Source: Caballeronia sp. M1242 (lineage in GTDB: Bacteria; Pseudomonadota; Gammaproteobacteria; Burkholderiales; Burkholderiaceae). Taken from it: a stretch of 64,000 nucleotides of DNA. The first letter of the stretch is position 1. Every line of letters starts with the position of its first letter. Made by a program: the position numbers and the translations under genes. A model generated the notes under the pieces. That model did no database searches. It was not told the DNA's origin and was given only the letters and a program-made list of their open reading frames with translations. This document shows, one piece after another, positions 47,388 to 57,151 of the stretch. The stretch covers positions 2,232,001 to 2,296,000 of the forward strand of contig NZ_CP071129.1 in the NCBI RefSeq assembly GCF_017220215.1, given 5' to 3'.

Positions 47388-48056
47388 TTGATCGATCATG
47401 CCAAAGCAGTCGTCCACATCGTGGATGACGACGAATCCATGCGCACCGCCTTGTCACGGCTCTTGAAGAACGCTGGATACTCAGTTCAGGCCTATGCGAG
47501 CGCCGGCGATTTCCTCGTGGCAGAAACGAATTCGCTCCCGGGCTGCCTACTCTTGGACCTGGAACTTCCCGGTCCTAGCGGCCTGGAACTGCAGCACGCG
47601 CTGCAACGCAGGGAGCACCCGATTCCGATCGTTTTCATCAGCGCCTATCGGGACATTCCAAAGACAGTTCTTGCGATAAAAGCGGGCGCCAGCGACTTCC
47701 TACTGAAGCCTATCGATTCACAGGCCTTACTCGCAGCCATCGAAAGCGCGCTCGCCGCCACTGATCGCACTGCCGTGGAGCATGCATCACCGTTGACAAG
47801 CAAAGTGGAGCTCAGCGAGCGCGAGCACTTCGTGCTGTGCGGCATCATCGCGGGCAAATTGAACAAGCAGATTGCCGCCGAGCTCTATTTAGGCGAACGA
47901 ACGATCAAGTCGTGTCGAGCAGAACTGATGCGTAAGTTCGAGGCGCATTCACTTGCAGAACTGATTCGTCGGGCGGAACCACTCACCCGCGCGTCGAATG
48001 TACAGGCGGACAAGCGTTGCCCGCAAGGGCAATCGCGTTGCCCCTCGTCCCGATAG
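47388..48056 (+). CDS. FixJ/NarL-type response regulator
   Basis: A 222-residue regulator starting at TTG: a receiver domain (V-V-H-I-V-D-D-D-E, phospho-acceptor D57 in C-L-L-L-D-L-E-L-P-G, K-P-I-D) and a LuxR-type helix-turn-helix (L-S-E-R-E-H-F-V-L, N-K-Q-I-A-A-E-L-Y, R-T-I-K). The last codons (Q-A-D-K-R-C-P-Q-G-Q-S-R-C-P-S-S) are encoded by the TTGCCC operator DNA at 48017-48053. Likely partner of the histidine kinase at 42152, inferred. Confidence 0.87.
   Translation: MIDHAKAVVHIVDDDESMRTALSRLLKNAGYSVQAYASAGDFLVAETNSLPGCLLLDLELPGPSGLELQHALQRREHPIPIVFISAYRDIPKTVLAIKAGASDFLLKPIDSQALLAAIESALAATDRTAVEHASPLTSKVELSEREHFVLCGIIAGKLNKQIAAELYLGERTIKSCRAELMRKFEAHSLAELIRRAEPLTRASNVQADKRCPQGQSRCPSSR
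48017..48053. promoter_or_regulatory. Operator D plus half-site E inside the 3' end of the response regulator gene
   Basis: Perfect palindrome TTGCCC-GCAA-GGGCAA (48017-48032), then TTGCCC at 48038 (21 bp from the first) and TCCCGATA. It lies 53-89 bp ahead of the receiver-only gene and matches operator B/C in order, spacing and flanks. Confidence 0.72.
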
Positions 48057-48105
48057 GCAGCTTGCTCTTGCGGCACCACACTGGGATACCTCCCTGTGGC
48101 TGGCC

Positions 48106-48471
48106 ATGAGCGATACGAAAAAAACGATCGTCATTGTCGAAGACGATGACGGCATGAGGCGTGCGCTACAACGCCTGCTAAGACTGGCGGGGTACGACGC
48201 GCTTGCTTACGAAAGTGCTGAAGCATATAGCGCCGCAGGCGGTATAGAGAGCGCCTGGTGTCTCGTCCTGGACGTCCAGCTTCCCGGAGTTTCGGGCCCC
48301 ACCTTGTACGCACGACTCGTCGAACCGCGCCCTCCAGCCATCTTCATCACGTCGCACGACAACGAGACGACGCGCCTCGCGGTGGCGAACGCGGGCGGCC
48401 TGCATTGTCTGGTCAAGCCCTTCGCGGGCACCGACTTGCTAAGAATATTAGCGGCGTTAGACACGCAGTGA
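48106..48471 (+). CDS. Receiver-only response regulator
   Basis: A 121-residue single receiver domain: acidic pocket V-E-D-D-D near 11-15, phospho-acceptor D56 in C-L-V-L-D-V-Q-L-P-G, switch T82 and K104 in V-K-P-F. No output domain. Such proteins act as phosphate sinks or relay partners. The ATG at 48106 is not preceded by a strong ribosome binding site. Confidence 0.85.
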   Translation: MSDTKKTIVIVEDDDGMRRALQRLLRLAGYDALAYESAEAYSAAGGIESAWCLVLDVQLPGVSGPTLYARLVEPRPPAIFITSHDNETTRLAVANAGGLHCLVKPFAGTDLLRILAALDTQ

Positions 48472-48601
48472 CCGGAACGAAATCTCTCGCTTCGATCACC
48501 CGCGACTTCGCAATCGCAGAGCCATACGCGGCGCGCCGTACGTCGAACGAGTGATGATGGATGCAGAAATGCCAAGCAATGCTCGCTAACGCCGCTTGAC
48601 G

Positions 48602-49384
48602 CTACACCGCGCTCACCCCGCCATCCACGGCCAGCACCTGCCCGGTTATGTGCTTGCCGGCATCGCTCGCAAAGAGAACAGCCGCGCCCTTCAGGTCTTC
48701 GTCGTCGCCGAGACGGTGAAGCGGAATGCGCTCGCACATGCGCTCGACGCCCATCCGGTCGAGCGAGCCCTGCGTCATCTTCGACGGAAAGAAGCCGGGC
48801 GCGAGCGCGTTCACCGTGATGCCGTGCTTGCCCCACTCGCCCGCGAGCGTCCGCGTGAAATTCACGACCGCGCCTTTCGACGTGTTGTACGCGATCGTCT
48901 CCATCGTGCCGGGCGCGTTGCCCGCAAGCCCCGCAATCGACGCCACGTTGATGACGCGTCCATAGCGGCGCGGAATCATCGACAGCTTGCCGAGGCGCTG
49001 CGTCAGCAGAAAGAGCCCGCGGACGTTCAGACTCATCACCTTGTCCCACGCCGCGATCGGATAGTCCTCGGCGGGCGCGCCCCATGTCGCGCCCGCGTTG
49101 TTCACCAGAATGTCGACGCGGTCGAGCGCGGCGACCGCTTCATCGGCGAGGCGGGCGATGTCGTCCTCGCGCGCGCCGTCCGCCGCGATCCACCGCGCAT
49201 CGACGCCGCGCGTGCGCAGATGCTTCGCGGCGGCATCGAGTTCATCCGGCTTGCGTGCGGACAGCACGATGCGCGCGCCCTGTTCGCCCAATGCCTCGGC
49301 AATCTGCAGGCCGAGGCCGCGTGAGCCGCCCGTGACGAGCGCGGTCTTGTCTCTCAGGTCGATGAGTTGTTGTACGGTGCGCAC
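48602..49384 (-). CDS. SDR oxidoreductase, end of the leftward beta-oxidation block
   Basis: A 260-residue short-chain dehydrogenase: T-G-G-S-R-G-L-G near residue 18, N-N-A-G-A-T-W-G, catalytic Y-N-T-S-K, and D-G-G-V-S near the end. It starts at a GTG 8 bp after the acyl-CoA dehydrogenase stop, with AGGAG overlapping that stop; a longer frame to 49480 would overlap the neighbouring gene. It resembles RhlG/FabG-type 3-oxoacyl reductases. Confidence 0.88.
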   Translation of the reverse strand: MRTVQQLIDLRDKTALVTGGSRGLGLQIAEALGEQGARIVLSARKPDELDAAAKHLRTRGVDARWIAADGAREDDIARLADEAVAALDRVDILVNNAGATWGAPAEDYPIAAWDKVMSLNVRGLFLLTQRLGKLSMIPRRYGRVINVASIAGLAGNAPGTMETIAYNTSKGAVVNFTRTLAGEWGKHGITVNALAPGFFPSKMTQGSLDRMGVERMCERIPLHRLGDDEDLKGAAVLFASDAGKHITGQVLAVDGGVSAV

Positions 49385-49392
49385 TCGCTCTC

Positions 49393-51255
49393 CTAGAACC
49401 ACGCGTTCTGCATGTCGAGCGTCGTGCGATCCAGCGACACCAGCAGATCGAACTGCGGGCCGACGCGTGGCAGTTCCCATTTGAAGAAGTAATCGGCGGC
49501 CGCGAGCTTGCCGCGATAGAACGCCGCGTCTTCATCATTGCCGGCGGCCGCGAGCCCCAAGCGCGCCGCAAGCGCCTGTTCGAGCCAGATCCACGCAACG
49601 GCCACATGCCCGAACGCCTCCATGTACAGCGACGCGTTCGCGAGCGTGACCGACGGATCGCCCGCCGCCCACAACATGCGCGTGACGTACATGAGGCGCG
49701 TCACCGATTCGTCGAACGTGGAAGCGTGCTTGACGAGCGCTGCATCGCCCGTGGCGGACGCGCGCGCCGCGCTCGCATGCATGCGGTCCACGAGCAGCCG
49801 CAGCGCCGCGCCGTCCTTCATCGTCACCTTGCGGCCCAGCAGATCGAGCGCCTGAATGCCGTGCGTGCCTTCGTGAATCGCGTTGAGACGGTTGTCGCGA
49901 TAGAACTGCTCGACGTTGTACTCGCGCGTGTAGCCGTAGCCGCCGTGCACCTGAATCGCGAGATTGTTCGCTTCGAGACACCATTGCGACGGCCAGCTTT
50001 TCGCAATCGGCGTCAGGATGTCGAGCAAGAGGGTCAGGCGTTCGTGTTTCTGCGCATCGTCGGCGGCTTCGGCGGCGCGCGCTTCGTCCACGAGCTTTGC
50101 GCAGTACAGATTCAGCGCGAGGCCGCCCTCCGCGTAGCTCTTCTGCGCGAGCAGCATGCGGCGCACGTCCGCGTGCTCGACGAGCTTCACTTGCGGGCTC
50201 GCCGGGTCCTTGCCCGCGCGTCCCGTGGGGCGTCCTTGCGGGCGATTGCGCGCATAGTCGAGCGCATGAAGATAGCCCGTATAGCCGAGCGCCGCCGCGC
50301 CGAGCCCGACGCCGATGCGCGCCTCGTTCATCATGTGGAACATGCAGGCGAGCCCCTGCCCCGCCTCGCCGACGAGATAGCCCACCGCGCCCGCCTTGCC
50401 CAGCGGCCGATGCCGCACGCCTTCGCCGAAATTCAGCAGGCAGTTGGTCACGCCGCGATAGCCCATCTTGTGATTGAGCCCGGCGAGCACGACGTCGTTA
50501 TGTTCGCCGAGCGAGCCGTCTTCTTCGACCAGATATTTGGGCACGATGAAAAGCGAAATGCCCTTCACGCCGGGAATCAGCTTGCCGTCCGGACCGGGAA
50601 TCTTCGCGAGCACCAGATGGACGATGTTCTCGGACAGTTCATGCTCGCCGCCCGAAATCCACATCTTGTTGCCGCGCAGCCGATACTGCGCCCCGAACGC
50701 CGATTCGCCCTCGTACTCGGCGCGCGTCGTGATATCCGACAACGACGAGCCCGCCTGCGGCTCGGACAAACACATCGTGCCGAAGTAGCGCCCTTCCATT
50801 TCCGGCCGCACGAAGGCGTCGATCTGCTTCTGCGTGCCGTGCGCGAGCAGCAGGTTCGCGTTGCCGATGGTCAGAAACGGAAACGCCGCCGTGCCGATAT
50901 TCGCGGCGACGAAGTACGCGAAGCCCGCCTTCTCGACGACCACCGGCAACTGCATGCCGCCCAGATCGAAGTCCTGTCCGGCAGCCATCAACCCGGCATC
51001 GCTGAACGCCGTGAGCGCCGTCTTCACTTCGGGAATGACATGCACGCGCTCGCCATCGAAATGCGGCTCCTGCTGATCGCTTTTCTTGCTATGCGTGGCG
51101 AAGAGATCAGTGGCGATCTTCTCGCACGTATCGAGCGCGGCGTCGAACGTTTCGCGCGAATGGTCGGCGTAGCGCGGGTTGTCGGTGAGCGCCTGGACCT
51201 TCAGCCATTCGTACAGAAGAAAGTTCAGATCGCGCCGGGAAAGGATCAACGACAT
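49393..51255 (-). CDS. Large acyl-CoA dehydrogenase (about 620 residues)
   Basis: A 620-residue acyl-CoA dehydrogenase with the N-terminal and C-terminal extensions of the long FadE5/DmdC-like group. Motifs: M-C-L-S-E-P-Q-A-G-S-S, G-Y-R-G-V-T-N-C, Q-V-H-G-G-Y-G-Y-T-R and catalytic Glu in H-E-G-T-H-G-I-Q. Start M-S-L-I-L-S-R-R-D-L at 51255. It feeds ETF encoded in the same block. Confidence 0.9.
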   Translation of the reverse strand: MSLILSRRDLNFLLYEWLKVQALTDNPRYADHSRETFDAALDTCEKIATDLFATHSKKSDQQEPHFDGERVHVIPEVKTALTAFSDAGLMAAGQDFDLGGMQLPVVVEKAGFAYFVAANIGTAAFPFLTIGNANLLLAHGTQKQIDAFVRPEMEGRYFGTMCLSEPQAGSSLSDITTRAEYEGESAFGAQYRLRGNKMWISGGEHELSENIVHLVLAKIPGPDGKLIPGVKGISLFIVPKYLVEEDGSLGEHNDVVLAGLNHKMGYRGVTNCLLNFGEGVRHRPLGKAGAVGYLVGEAGQGLACMFHMMNEARIGVGLGAAALGYTGYLHALDYARNRPQGRPTGRAGKDPASPQVKLVEHADVRRMLLAQKSYAEGGLALNLYCAKLVDEARAAEAADDAQKHERLTLLLDILTPIAKSWPSQWCLEANNLAIQVHGGYGYTREYNVEQFYRDNRLNAIHEGTHGIQALDLLGRKVTMKDGAALRLLVDRMHASAARASATGDAALVKHASTFDESVTRLMYVTRMLWAAGDPSVTLANASLYMEAFGHVAVAWIWLEQALAARLGLAAAGNDEDAAFYRGKLAAADYFFKWELPRVGPQFDLLVSLDRTTLDMQNAWF

Positions 51256-51269
51256 GTCTCTCGTCCTTG

Positions 51270-52448
51270 TCAAAGCACTTCGAAAAGGCCGGCCGCGCCT
51301 TGTCCGCCGCCGATGCACATCGTCACGACGACGTGCTTCACGCCGCGGCGTTTGCCTTCGATCAGCGCGTGTCCGACGAGCCGCGCGCCCGACACGCCGA
51401 ACGGATGCCCCACCGCGATCGCGCCGCCGTTCACGTTGAGCCGCTCCATCGGAATGCCGAGCGTATCGGCGCAGTACAAGACCTGCACGGCGAAAGCCTC
51501 ATTCAGCTCCCACAAGCCGATATCGTCAACCGTCAGCCCCGCTTTCTTCAATAGCTTCGGCACCGCGAACACCGGTCCGATGCCCATTTCGTCCGGCTCG
51601 CAGCCCGCCACCGCGAAGCCGCGAAACACGCCGAGCGGCGCAATGCCCTTCGATGCTGCGACGCGGGCATCCATCACGACGCACGCGGACGCGCCATCCG
51701 AAAACTGCGACGCGTTGCCCGCCGATATGACGCCGCCCGGCAGCGCGCTGCGAATCTTCGCGACGCCTTCCAGCGTCGTGTCAGCGCGAATGCCTTCGTC
51801 GGCGGCGATGGTCACTTCGCGGCTCACGATATCGCCGGTCGCGCGATCGACGACGCCCGCCGTGACGGTCATCGGCACGATCTCGGCGTCGAAGCGGCCC
51901 GCCTCGCGCGCCGCCGCCGCGCGCTGCTGGCTGCGCACGCCGTACTCGTCCTGCCGCTCGCGCGAGATGCCGTAGCGTTGCGCGACCTGTTCCGCCGTCT
52001 GCAACATGCTCCAGTAGATCTCAGGCTTGTTCGCGGCGAGCCACGGGTCGTTCGCGTACTCCATGTTCATCTGGCGCTGCGTCCACGAGATGCTTTCCAC
52101 GCCGCCTGCCGCGTAAATCTCGCCTTCGCCCGTCATCACGCGCTGCGCGGCCATCGCGATGCTTTGCAGCCCGGACGAGCAGAAGCGGTTGATGGTCGCG
52201 CCCGGCACGGTCACCGGACAGCCCGCACGCAACGCGATCTGACGCCCGATGTTGCCGCCCGTCGCGCCTTCGGGGTTTGCGCAGCCCATCAGCACGTCTT
52301 CCACTTCGCCGGCCTCGATGCCCGCCCGCGCGATAGCGTGCCGGACCGCGTGCGCGCCGAGCGTCGCGCCGTGCGTCATGTTGAACGCGCCCTTCCAGCT
52401 TTTGGCCAGCGCGGTGCGCGCCGTCGATACGATCACTGCCTCGTTCAT
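51270..52448 (-). CDS. Acetyl-CoA C-acyltransferase (thiolase)
   Basis: A 392-residue thiolase that cleaves 3-ketoacyl-CoA. Active-site Cys in R-F-C-S-S-G-L-Q, His in G-H-P-F-G-V-S-G and the second Cys in M-C-I-G-G-G-Q-G are all present. Starts at [11 protein letters not shown], 10 bp after the fadB-like gene. Confidence 0.94.
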   Translation of the reverse strand: MNEAVIVSTARTALAKSWKGAFNMTHGATLGAHAVRHAIARAGIEAGEVEDVLMGCANPEGATGGNIGRQIALRAGCPVTVPGATINRFCSSGLQSIAMAAQRVMTGEGEIYAAGGVESISWTQRQMNMEYANDPWLAANKPEIYWSMLQTAEQVAQRYGISRERQDEYGVRSQQRAAAAREAGRFDAEIVPMTVTAGVVDRATGDIVSREVTIAADEGIRADTTLEGVAKIRSALPGGVISAGNASQFSDGASACVVMDARVAASKGIAPLGVFRGFAVAGCEPDEMGIGPVFAVPKLLKKAGLTVDDIGLWELNEAFAVQVLYCADTLGIPMERLNVNGGAIAVGHPFGVSGARLVGHALIEGKRRGVKHVVVTMCIGGGQGAAGLFEVL

Positions 52449-52458
52449 GTCTCGGTCC

Positions 52459-54540
52459 TCAGTCGTTGAAGCTCGCGCCGGCATCGGCGAGGCGCTGCAA
52501 GAGCGGCGCGACGGTCCACGCGTGGCCCTGGTAGCCCTTGGCGTAGCGGCGGATGGCCTGCGCCACCGCGTAGAGACCGATCTCGTCCGCGTACTGCATC
52601 GGGCCGCCGCGAAACTTCGGAAAGCCGTAGCCGTGCAGATAGACCATGTCGATATCGGATGCCTTCGACGCGATGCCTTCCTGCAAGATCAGCGCGCCTT
52701 CGTTGACGAGCGCGAACACGAGCCGCTCGACGATTTCCTCGTCGCTGATCTTGCGGCGCGCGATGCCGAGGTCCTTCGAATGTTGCACGATCATCTCGTC
52801 GACGACCGCGCTCGGATACGCCCTGCGATCGCCCGGCTTGTAGTCGTACCAGCCCGCCTGCGCTTTCTGACCGAAGCGACCCATCTCGCACAGCAGATCG
52901 CCCGTTTTCGAGTAGTTAAACTCGGGTTGCTCGACGGCGCGGCGCTTGCGGATCGCCCAGCTGATGTCGTTGCCCGCCATGTCGATCATGCGGAACGGGC
53001 CCATTGCGAAGCCGAAGCGTTCGATCGCGCGGTCCACCTGCTGCGGCAGCGCGCCTTCGTCGAGCAGAAAGCCGGCTTGACGGCTGTACTGCTCGATCAT
53101 GCGGTTGCCGATGAAACCGTCGCATACGCCCGACACCACAGCGACCTTGCCGATCTTTTTCGAGAGCTGCATCACGGTGGCGAGCACGTCTTTCGCGGTC
53201 CGCGCGCCGCGCACCACTTCCAGCAGCTTCATCACGTTCGCGGGGCTGAAGAAGTGCATGCCGATCACGTCTTGCGGGCGCCTCGTGAAAGACGCGATGG
53301 CGTCGATATCGAGCGTCGACGTATTCGATGCGAGGATCGCGCCGCGTTTCGCCACTTCGTCGAGCCGCTGGAACACGCTCTTCTTGACCGCCAGGTCTTC
53401 GAACACGGCTTCGATCACGAGATCGGCGTCGCGAATGTCCTCGTACGAGAGCGTGGTCGCAAGCCTTGCCATGCGCGCGTCCACTTCGTCTTGCGTGAGC
53501 TTGCCCTTCTTCGCGGTGTTGTCGTAGTTGCGGCGGATCGCGCCGACGCCTCGCGCGAGCGCGTCCGCTTTCATTTCGAGCAGCGTGACCGGCACGCCCG
53601 CGTTGAGGAAGTTCATCGCGATGCCGCCGCCCATCGTGCCCGCGCCGATCACGGCGACTTTCGCGATGGCGCGCGTCGGCGTATCGGCGGGCACGTCGGG
53701 GATGCGGCTCGCCGCGCGTTCGCCGAGGAAAGCGTGACGCAGCGCGCGAGACTCGGGCGTGTTCATCAACGCCATGAAGCCGTCGCGCTCGGTCTTCAGG
53801 CCTTCATCGAATGGCTTCAGTGAGGCGGCGACGGCATCCACGCACGCCAGCGGCGCCGGATACGGCCCCGCGCTCGCCGCGACCGTGCTGCGCGCAAAGC
53901 CGACATACGCTTCGGCGTGCGCGTGCTGCACTCTTGCGTCGCGCAGCTTGGGATGCGAACCGCCACGCTCGGCGACATCGCGCGCGAATGTCACGGCGGC
54001 CGCGACGACATCATCGGCGACGATCTCGTTGAAGAGGCCCGTGCCCGCGAACTGTTCGGCGAGCATGGTCTTGCCGGACACGATCATGTTGAGCGCTGCT
54101 TCGAGGCCGATCGCGCGCGGCAGGCGCTGCGTGCCGCCCGCGCCCGGCAACAGACCGAGGTTGACTTCGGGCAGCGCGATCTTCGCTTGCCGCGTGGCGA
54201 GCCGGTAGTGGCAGCCGAGCGCGAGTTCGAGCCCGCCGCCCATCGCGACCGAGTGAATCGCGGCGACGACCGGCTTCGCCGATCGCTCGATAGTGTCGAT
54301 GACCGTCGCGAGGCTCGGCTCCTGAAACGCTTTCGGCGTGCCGAACTCGCGGATATCCGCGCCGCCCGAGAACGCCTTCCCCGCTCCCGTGATGACGATT
54401 GCCCTGACCGCTGCGTCGTCGAGCGCGCGGCTCATGCCGTTCATGATACCGGTCCGGGTTGCATGACCCAGACCGTTGACCGGAGGATGGTCGAGCGTGA
54501 TGACGGCCACGCCGTCATGGACCTGGTACATCGCTGTCAT
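52459..54540 (-). CDS. Enoyl-CoA hydratase / 3-hydroxyacyl-CoA dehydrogenase fusion
   Basis: A 693-residue bifunctional enzyme: an N-terminal crotonase domain (H-P-P-V-N-G-L near 18, [12 protein letters not shown] near 51) and two 3HCDH domains (G-A-G-T-M-G-G-G near 297; H-F-F-S-P-A). It does the middle two steps of beta-oxidation. Shorter than E. coli FadB, similar in plan to FadJ and Pseudomonas relatives; a gene symbol is withheld for that reason. Confidence 0.92.
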   Translation of the reverse strand: MTAMYQVHDGVAVITLDHPPVNGLGHATRTGIMNGMSRALDDAAVRAIVITGAGKAFSGGADIREFGTPKAFQEPSLATVIDTIERSAKPVVAAIHSVAMGGGLELALGCHYRLATRQAKIALPEVNLGLLPGAGGTQRLPRAIGLEAALNMIVSGKTMLAEQFAGTGLFNEIVADDVVAAAVTFARDVAERGGSHPKLRDARVQHAHAEAYVGFARSTVAASAGPYPAPLACVDAVAASLKPFDEGLKTERDGFMALMNTPESRALRHAFLGERAASRIPDVPADTPTRAIAKVAVIGAGTMGGGIAMNFLNAGVPVTLLEMKADALARGVGAIRRNYDNTAKKGKLTQDEVDARMARLATTLSYEDIRDADLVIEAVFEDLAVKKSVFQRLDEVAKRGAILASNTSTLDIDAIASFTRRPQDVIGMHFFSPANVMKLLEVVRGARTAKDVLATVMQLSKKIGKVAVVSGVCDGFIGNRMIEQYSRQAGFLLDEGALPQQVDRAIERFGFAMGPFRMIDMAGNDISWAIRKRRAVEQPEFNYSKTGDLLCEMGRFGQKAQAGWYDYKPGDRRAYPSAVVDEMIVQHSKDLGIARRKISDEEIVERLVFALVNEGALILQEGIASKASDIDMVYLHGYGFPKFRGGPMQYADEIGLYAVAQAIRRYAKGYQGHAWTVAPLLQRLADAGASFND

Positions 54541-54642
54541 GCTGATTCCTTCAAAGTGAACAGGGTGTCATGCGGCGCGGCGCCGGGTCTCGCGCCCGGT
54601 TGACTGTGTTGCGGTCTTCTCGCGCGGATCGTGTTGGCTGCT

Positions 54643-55587
54643 TTATGCGGCTGCGCCTATCTCGCCGACGAGTTCGGGCACCGTCGCGAACAGATCGCCG
54701 ACGAGGCCGTAGTCCGCCACGCTGAAGATCGGCGCTTCGGCATCCTTGTTGATCGCGACGATCACCTTGCTGTCCTTCATGCCGGCCAAGTGCTGAATCG
54801 CGCCGGAAATGCCGACCGCCACGTACAACTGCGGCGCGACGATCTTGCCCGTTTGGCCGACTTGATAGTCGTTCGGCACATAGCCCGCGTCGACCGCTGC
54901 GCGCGATGCACCCAGCGCCGCGCCGAGCTTGTCCGCGAGCGGCTCCAGCACTTGCGTGTAGTTCTCGCCGCTGCCGAGTCCGCGCCCGCCCGACACAATG
55001 ATGTTCGCGCTCGTCAGTTCCGGGCGGTCCAGCTTCGTCACTTCGCGGTTCACGAACTGCGAGACGCCCGCATCGGCCGCTGCTTCGATCTTCTCGACCG
55101 ATGCGCTGCCGCCTTCCGCCGCGACCGGATCGAAGCCCGTCGCGCGCACCGTGATGACCTTGATCGGATCAGCCGATTGCACCGTCGCGATCGCGTTGCC
55201 CGCGTAGATCGGACGCTCGAACGTATCGGCGCTCACGACAGCGGTGATCTCGCTGATCTGCGCGACATCGAGATGCGCGGCGATACGCGGCGCGATATTC
55301 TTGCCATAGGCCGTCGCGGGCGCGACGATGTGCGAATAATCCTTCGCGATGTTCAGCACCGTGCCTTCGACGTTTTCCGCGAGTCCTTCCGCGAGTTGGG
55401 GCGCATCGGCCAGCAGCACTTTCAAAACGCCCGCGATCTTCGCCGCTTGTTCCGCCGCGCCCTGCGCGTTCGAACCCGCAACGAGAATGTGAATATCGCC
55501 GCCGAGCTTGGCCGCTGCCGCGACCGTGTTCAACGTCGCCGCCTTGATCGACGCGTTGTCGTGTTCTGCAATTACCAGAGTCGTCAC
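54643..55587 (-). CDS. etfA: Electron transfer flavoprotein alpha subunit
   Basis: A 314-residue protein starting at GTG, M-T-T-L-V-I-A-E-H-D. The FAD-binding C-terminal signature G-S-G-E-N-Y...G-Q-T-G-K-I-V-A-P-Q-L-Y is present. It moves electrons from the acyl-CoA dehydrogenases to ETF-quinone oxidoreductase. Its start is 1 bp from the etfB stop. Confidence 0.96.
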   Translation of the reverse strand: MTTLVIAEHDNASIKAATLNTVAAAAKLGGDIHILVAGSNAQGAAEQAAKIAGVLKVLLADAPQLAEGLAENVEGTVLNIAKDYSHIVAPATAYGKNIAPRIAAHLDVAQISEITAVVSADTFERPIYAGNAIATVQSADPIKVITVRATGFDPVAAEGGSASVEKIEAAADAGVSQFVNREVTKLDRPELTSANIIVSGGRGLGSGENYTQVLEPLADKLGAALGASRAAVDAGYVPNDYQVGQTGKIVAPQLYVAVGISGAIQHLAGMKDSKVIVAINKDAEAPIFSVADYGLVGDLFATVPELVGEIGAAA

Positions 55588-55588
55588 G

Positions 55589-56338
55589 TTAGATCACCTT
55601 CGCTTCGGTTTTCAGTTTCTCGACCAGCGTCTTGACGTCCGGCACCGTCACGCCGGCGCTGCGCTTCGGCGGCTCGGTGACTTTCAGCGTCTTCAGACGC
55701 GGCGCGACATCGACGCCAAGATCCGCAGGCGTGACCGTCGTCAGCGGCTTCTTCTTCGCCTTCATGATGTTGGGCAGCGTCACGTAGCGCGGCTCATTCA
55801 GGCGCAGGTCGGTCGTGACGACCGCGGGCAGCTTGAGCGACAGCGTTTCCGCGCCGCCATCGACTTCACGCGAGACAGTCGCGCGCCCATCGGCGATCAC
55901 GACTTTCGATGCAAACGTCGCCTGCGGCAGCCCCGCCAGTGCTGCAAGCATCTGACCGGTCTGGTTCGAATCGTCGTCGATCGCCTGCTTGCCGAGAATC
56001 ACGAGTTCCGGCTTTTCCTGATCGACCAGCGCTTTCAGCAGCTTCGCGACCGCCAGCGGCTGCAATTCCTCGGCGGTTTCAACGAGAATCGCCCGATCCG
56101 CGCCGATGGCCAGCGCGGTGCGCAGCGTTTCCTGACACTGCGTGACACCGCACGACACCGCGATCACCTCGGTTGCGACGCCCGCTTCCTTCAGACGCAC
56201 CGCCTCTTCCACGGCGATTTCATCGAACGGGTTCATCGACATCTTCACGTTGGCAATGTCGACGCCCGTGTGGTCGGACTTAACGCCGACCTTTACGTTG
56301 GCATCGGTCACTCTCTTGACTGCGATCAGAACCTTCAC
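55589..56338 (-). CDS. etfB: Electron transfer flavoprotein beta subunit
   Basis: A 249-residue protein starting at GTG ([10 protein letters not shown]) with a very strong AAAGGAGG site. [12 protein letters not shown] and the AMP-binding [11 protein letters not shown] match EtfB. The frame runs on upstream into the neighbour gene but this is the natural start. Confidence 0.96.
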   Translation of the reverse strand: MKVLIAVKRVTDANVKVGVKSDHTGVDIANVKMSMNPFDEIAVEEAVRLKEAGVATEVIAVSCGVTQCQETLRTALAIGADRAILVETAEELQPLAVAKLLKALVDQEKPELVILGKQAIDDDSNQTGQMLAALAGLPQATFASKVVIADGRATVSREVDGGAETLSLKLPAVVTTDLRLNEPRYVTLPNIMKAKKKPLTTVTPADLGVDVAPRLKTLKVTEPPKRSAGVTVPDVKTLVEKLKTEAKVI

Positions 56339-56376
56339 GTACCCCTCCTTTTGCGATGCTGCGAAACCATCGCGCC

Positions 56377-57123
56377 TCAACGCGTGCCGCAGTCGATATC
56401 GACCACCGTCGCGTTCATATATGCGTTCTGCACCAGATGAACGACGAGCGCGGCGAACTCCTGCGCGCGGCCCATCCGTCGCGGAAACAGCATCTTTTCG
56501 ATGAGACCGTCCGACACCTTCTGCGGCATGCCCGCCGACATGCCCGATTCGAACAGCCCGGGCGACACCGCGAGCACGCGGATGCCGTGTTCCGCGAGAT
56601 CGCGCGCTACGGGAATCGTCATACCGATCACGCCCGCCTTGCTCGCGCTGTACGCGGCCTGCCCCATCTGACCGCCCTTCGCCGCGCCCGACGCCGTGTT
56701 GATGATGACGCCGCGCTCGCCCGTGTCTTCGGGTTCGTTGTTCGTCATGGCGAGCGCCGCGTGGCGCAGCACGTTGAACGTGCCGGTGAGATTGACCGAC
56801 AGCACGCGGTTCCATAGTTCGCTCGGGAAAAGCTGGCCTTTCGAAATGGTCTTGCACGGGCCGAGCACGCCCGCGCAGTTCACCGCGATGTGCACGCGCC
56901 CGTGCAGTCCCACGACCGCCGCGATGGCCCGCTGAACGCTCGCTTCGTCGGCGACATCGACCGCGAACGAGGAGATAGACGGACCGAGCGCCCCACGCAG
57001 CTTGTCGGCGTCGAGATCGAAGCCGACGACTGTCGCGCCCGCTGCGGCGAGCGCCTTGCACGTCGCGAGACCGAGGCCCGAGGCCGCGCCCGTGACGATG
57101 GCCACCTTGTTTTCCAGTTTCAT
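56377..57123 (-). CDS. SDR, 3-hydroxyacyl-CoA dehydrogenase type 2-like
   Basis: A 248-residue short-chain dehydrogenase: T-G-A-A-S-G-L-G near residue 10, N-C-A-G-V-L near 82, and catalytic Y-S-A-S-K-A-G. The blocks S-P-G-L-F-E-S-G-M and [10 protein letters not shown] resemble type 2 (HSD17B10-like) enzymes, which accept 2-methyl-3-hydroxyacyl-CoAs among others. It is 38 bp upstream of etfB. Confidence 0.87.
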   Translation of the reverse strand: MKLENKVAIVTGAASGLGLATCKALAAAGATVVGFDLDADKLRGALGPSISSFAVDVADEASVQRAIAAVVGLHGRVHIAVNCAGVLGPCKTISKGQLFPSELWNRVLSVNLTGTFNVLRHAALAMTNNEPEDTGERGVIINTASGAAKGGQMGQAAYSASKAGVIGMTIPVARDLAEHGIRVLAVSPGLFESGMSAGMPQKVSDGLIEKMLFPRRMGRAQEFAALVVHLVQNAYMNATVVDIDCGTR

Positions 57124-57151
57124 GCGTGTTTCCTGATTGGCGTCCGATAGA

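Noticed and set aside
41484-48600. Intact integrative island with att sites
   Set aside because: No integrase, excisionase or duplicated tRNA 3' end was found, so only a possible decayed insert is proposed.
49606-51975. 789-codon plus-strand frame
   Set aside because: Antisense to the large acyl-CoA dehydrogenase and the thiolase, both with intact motifs.
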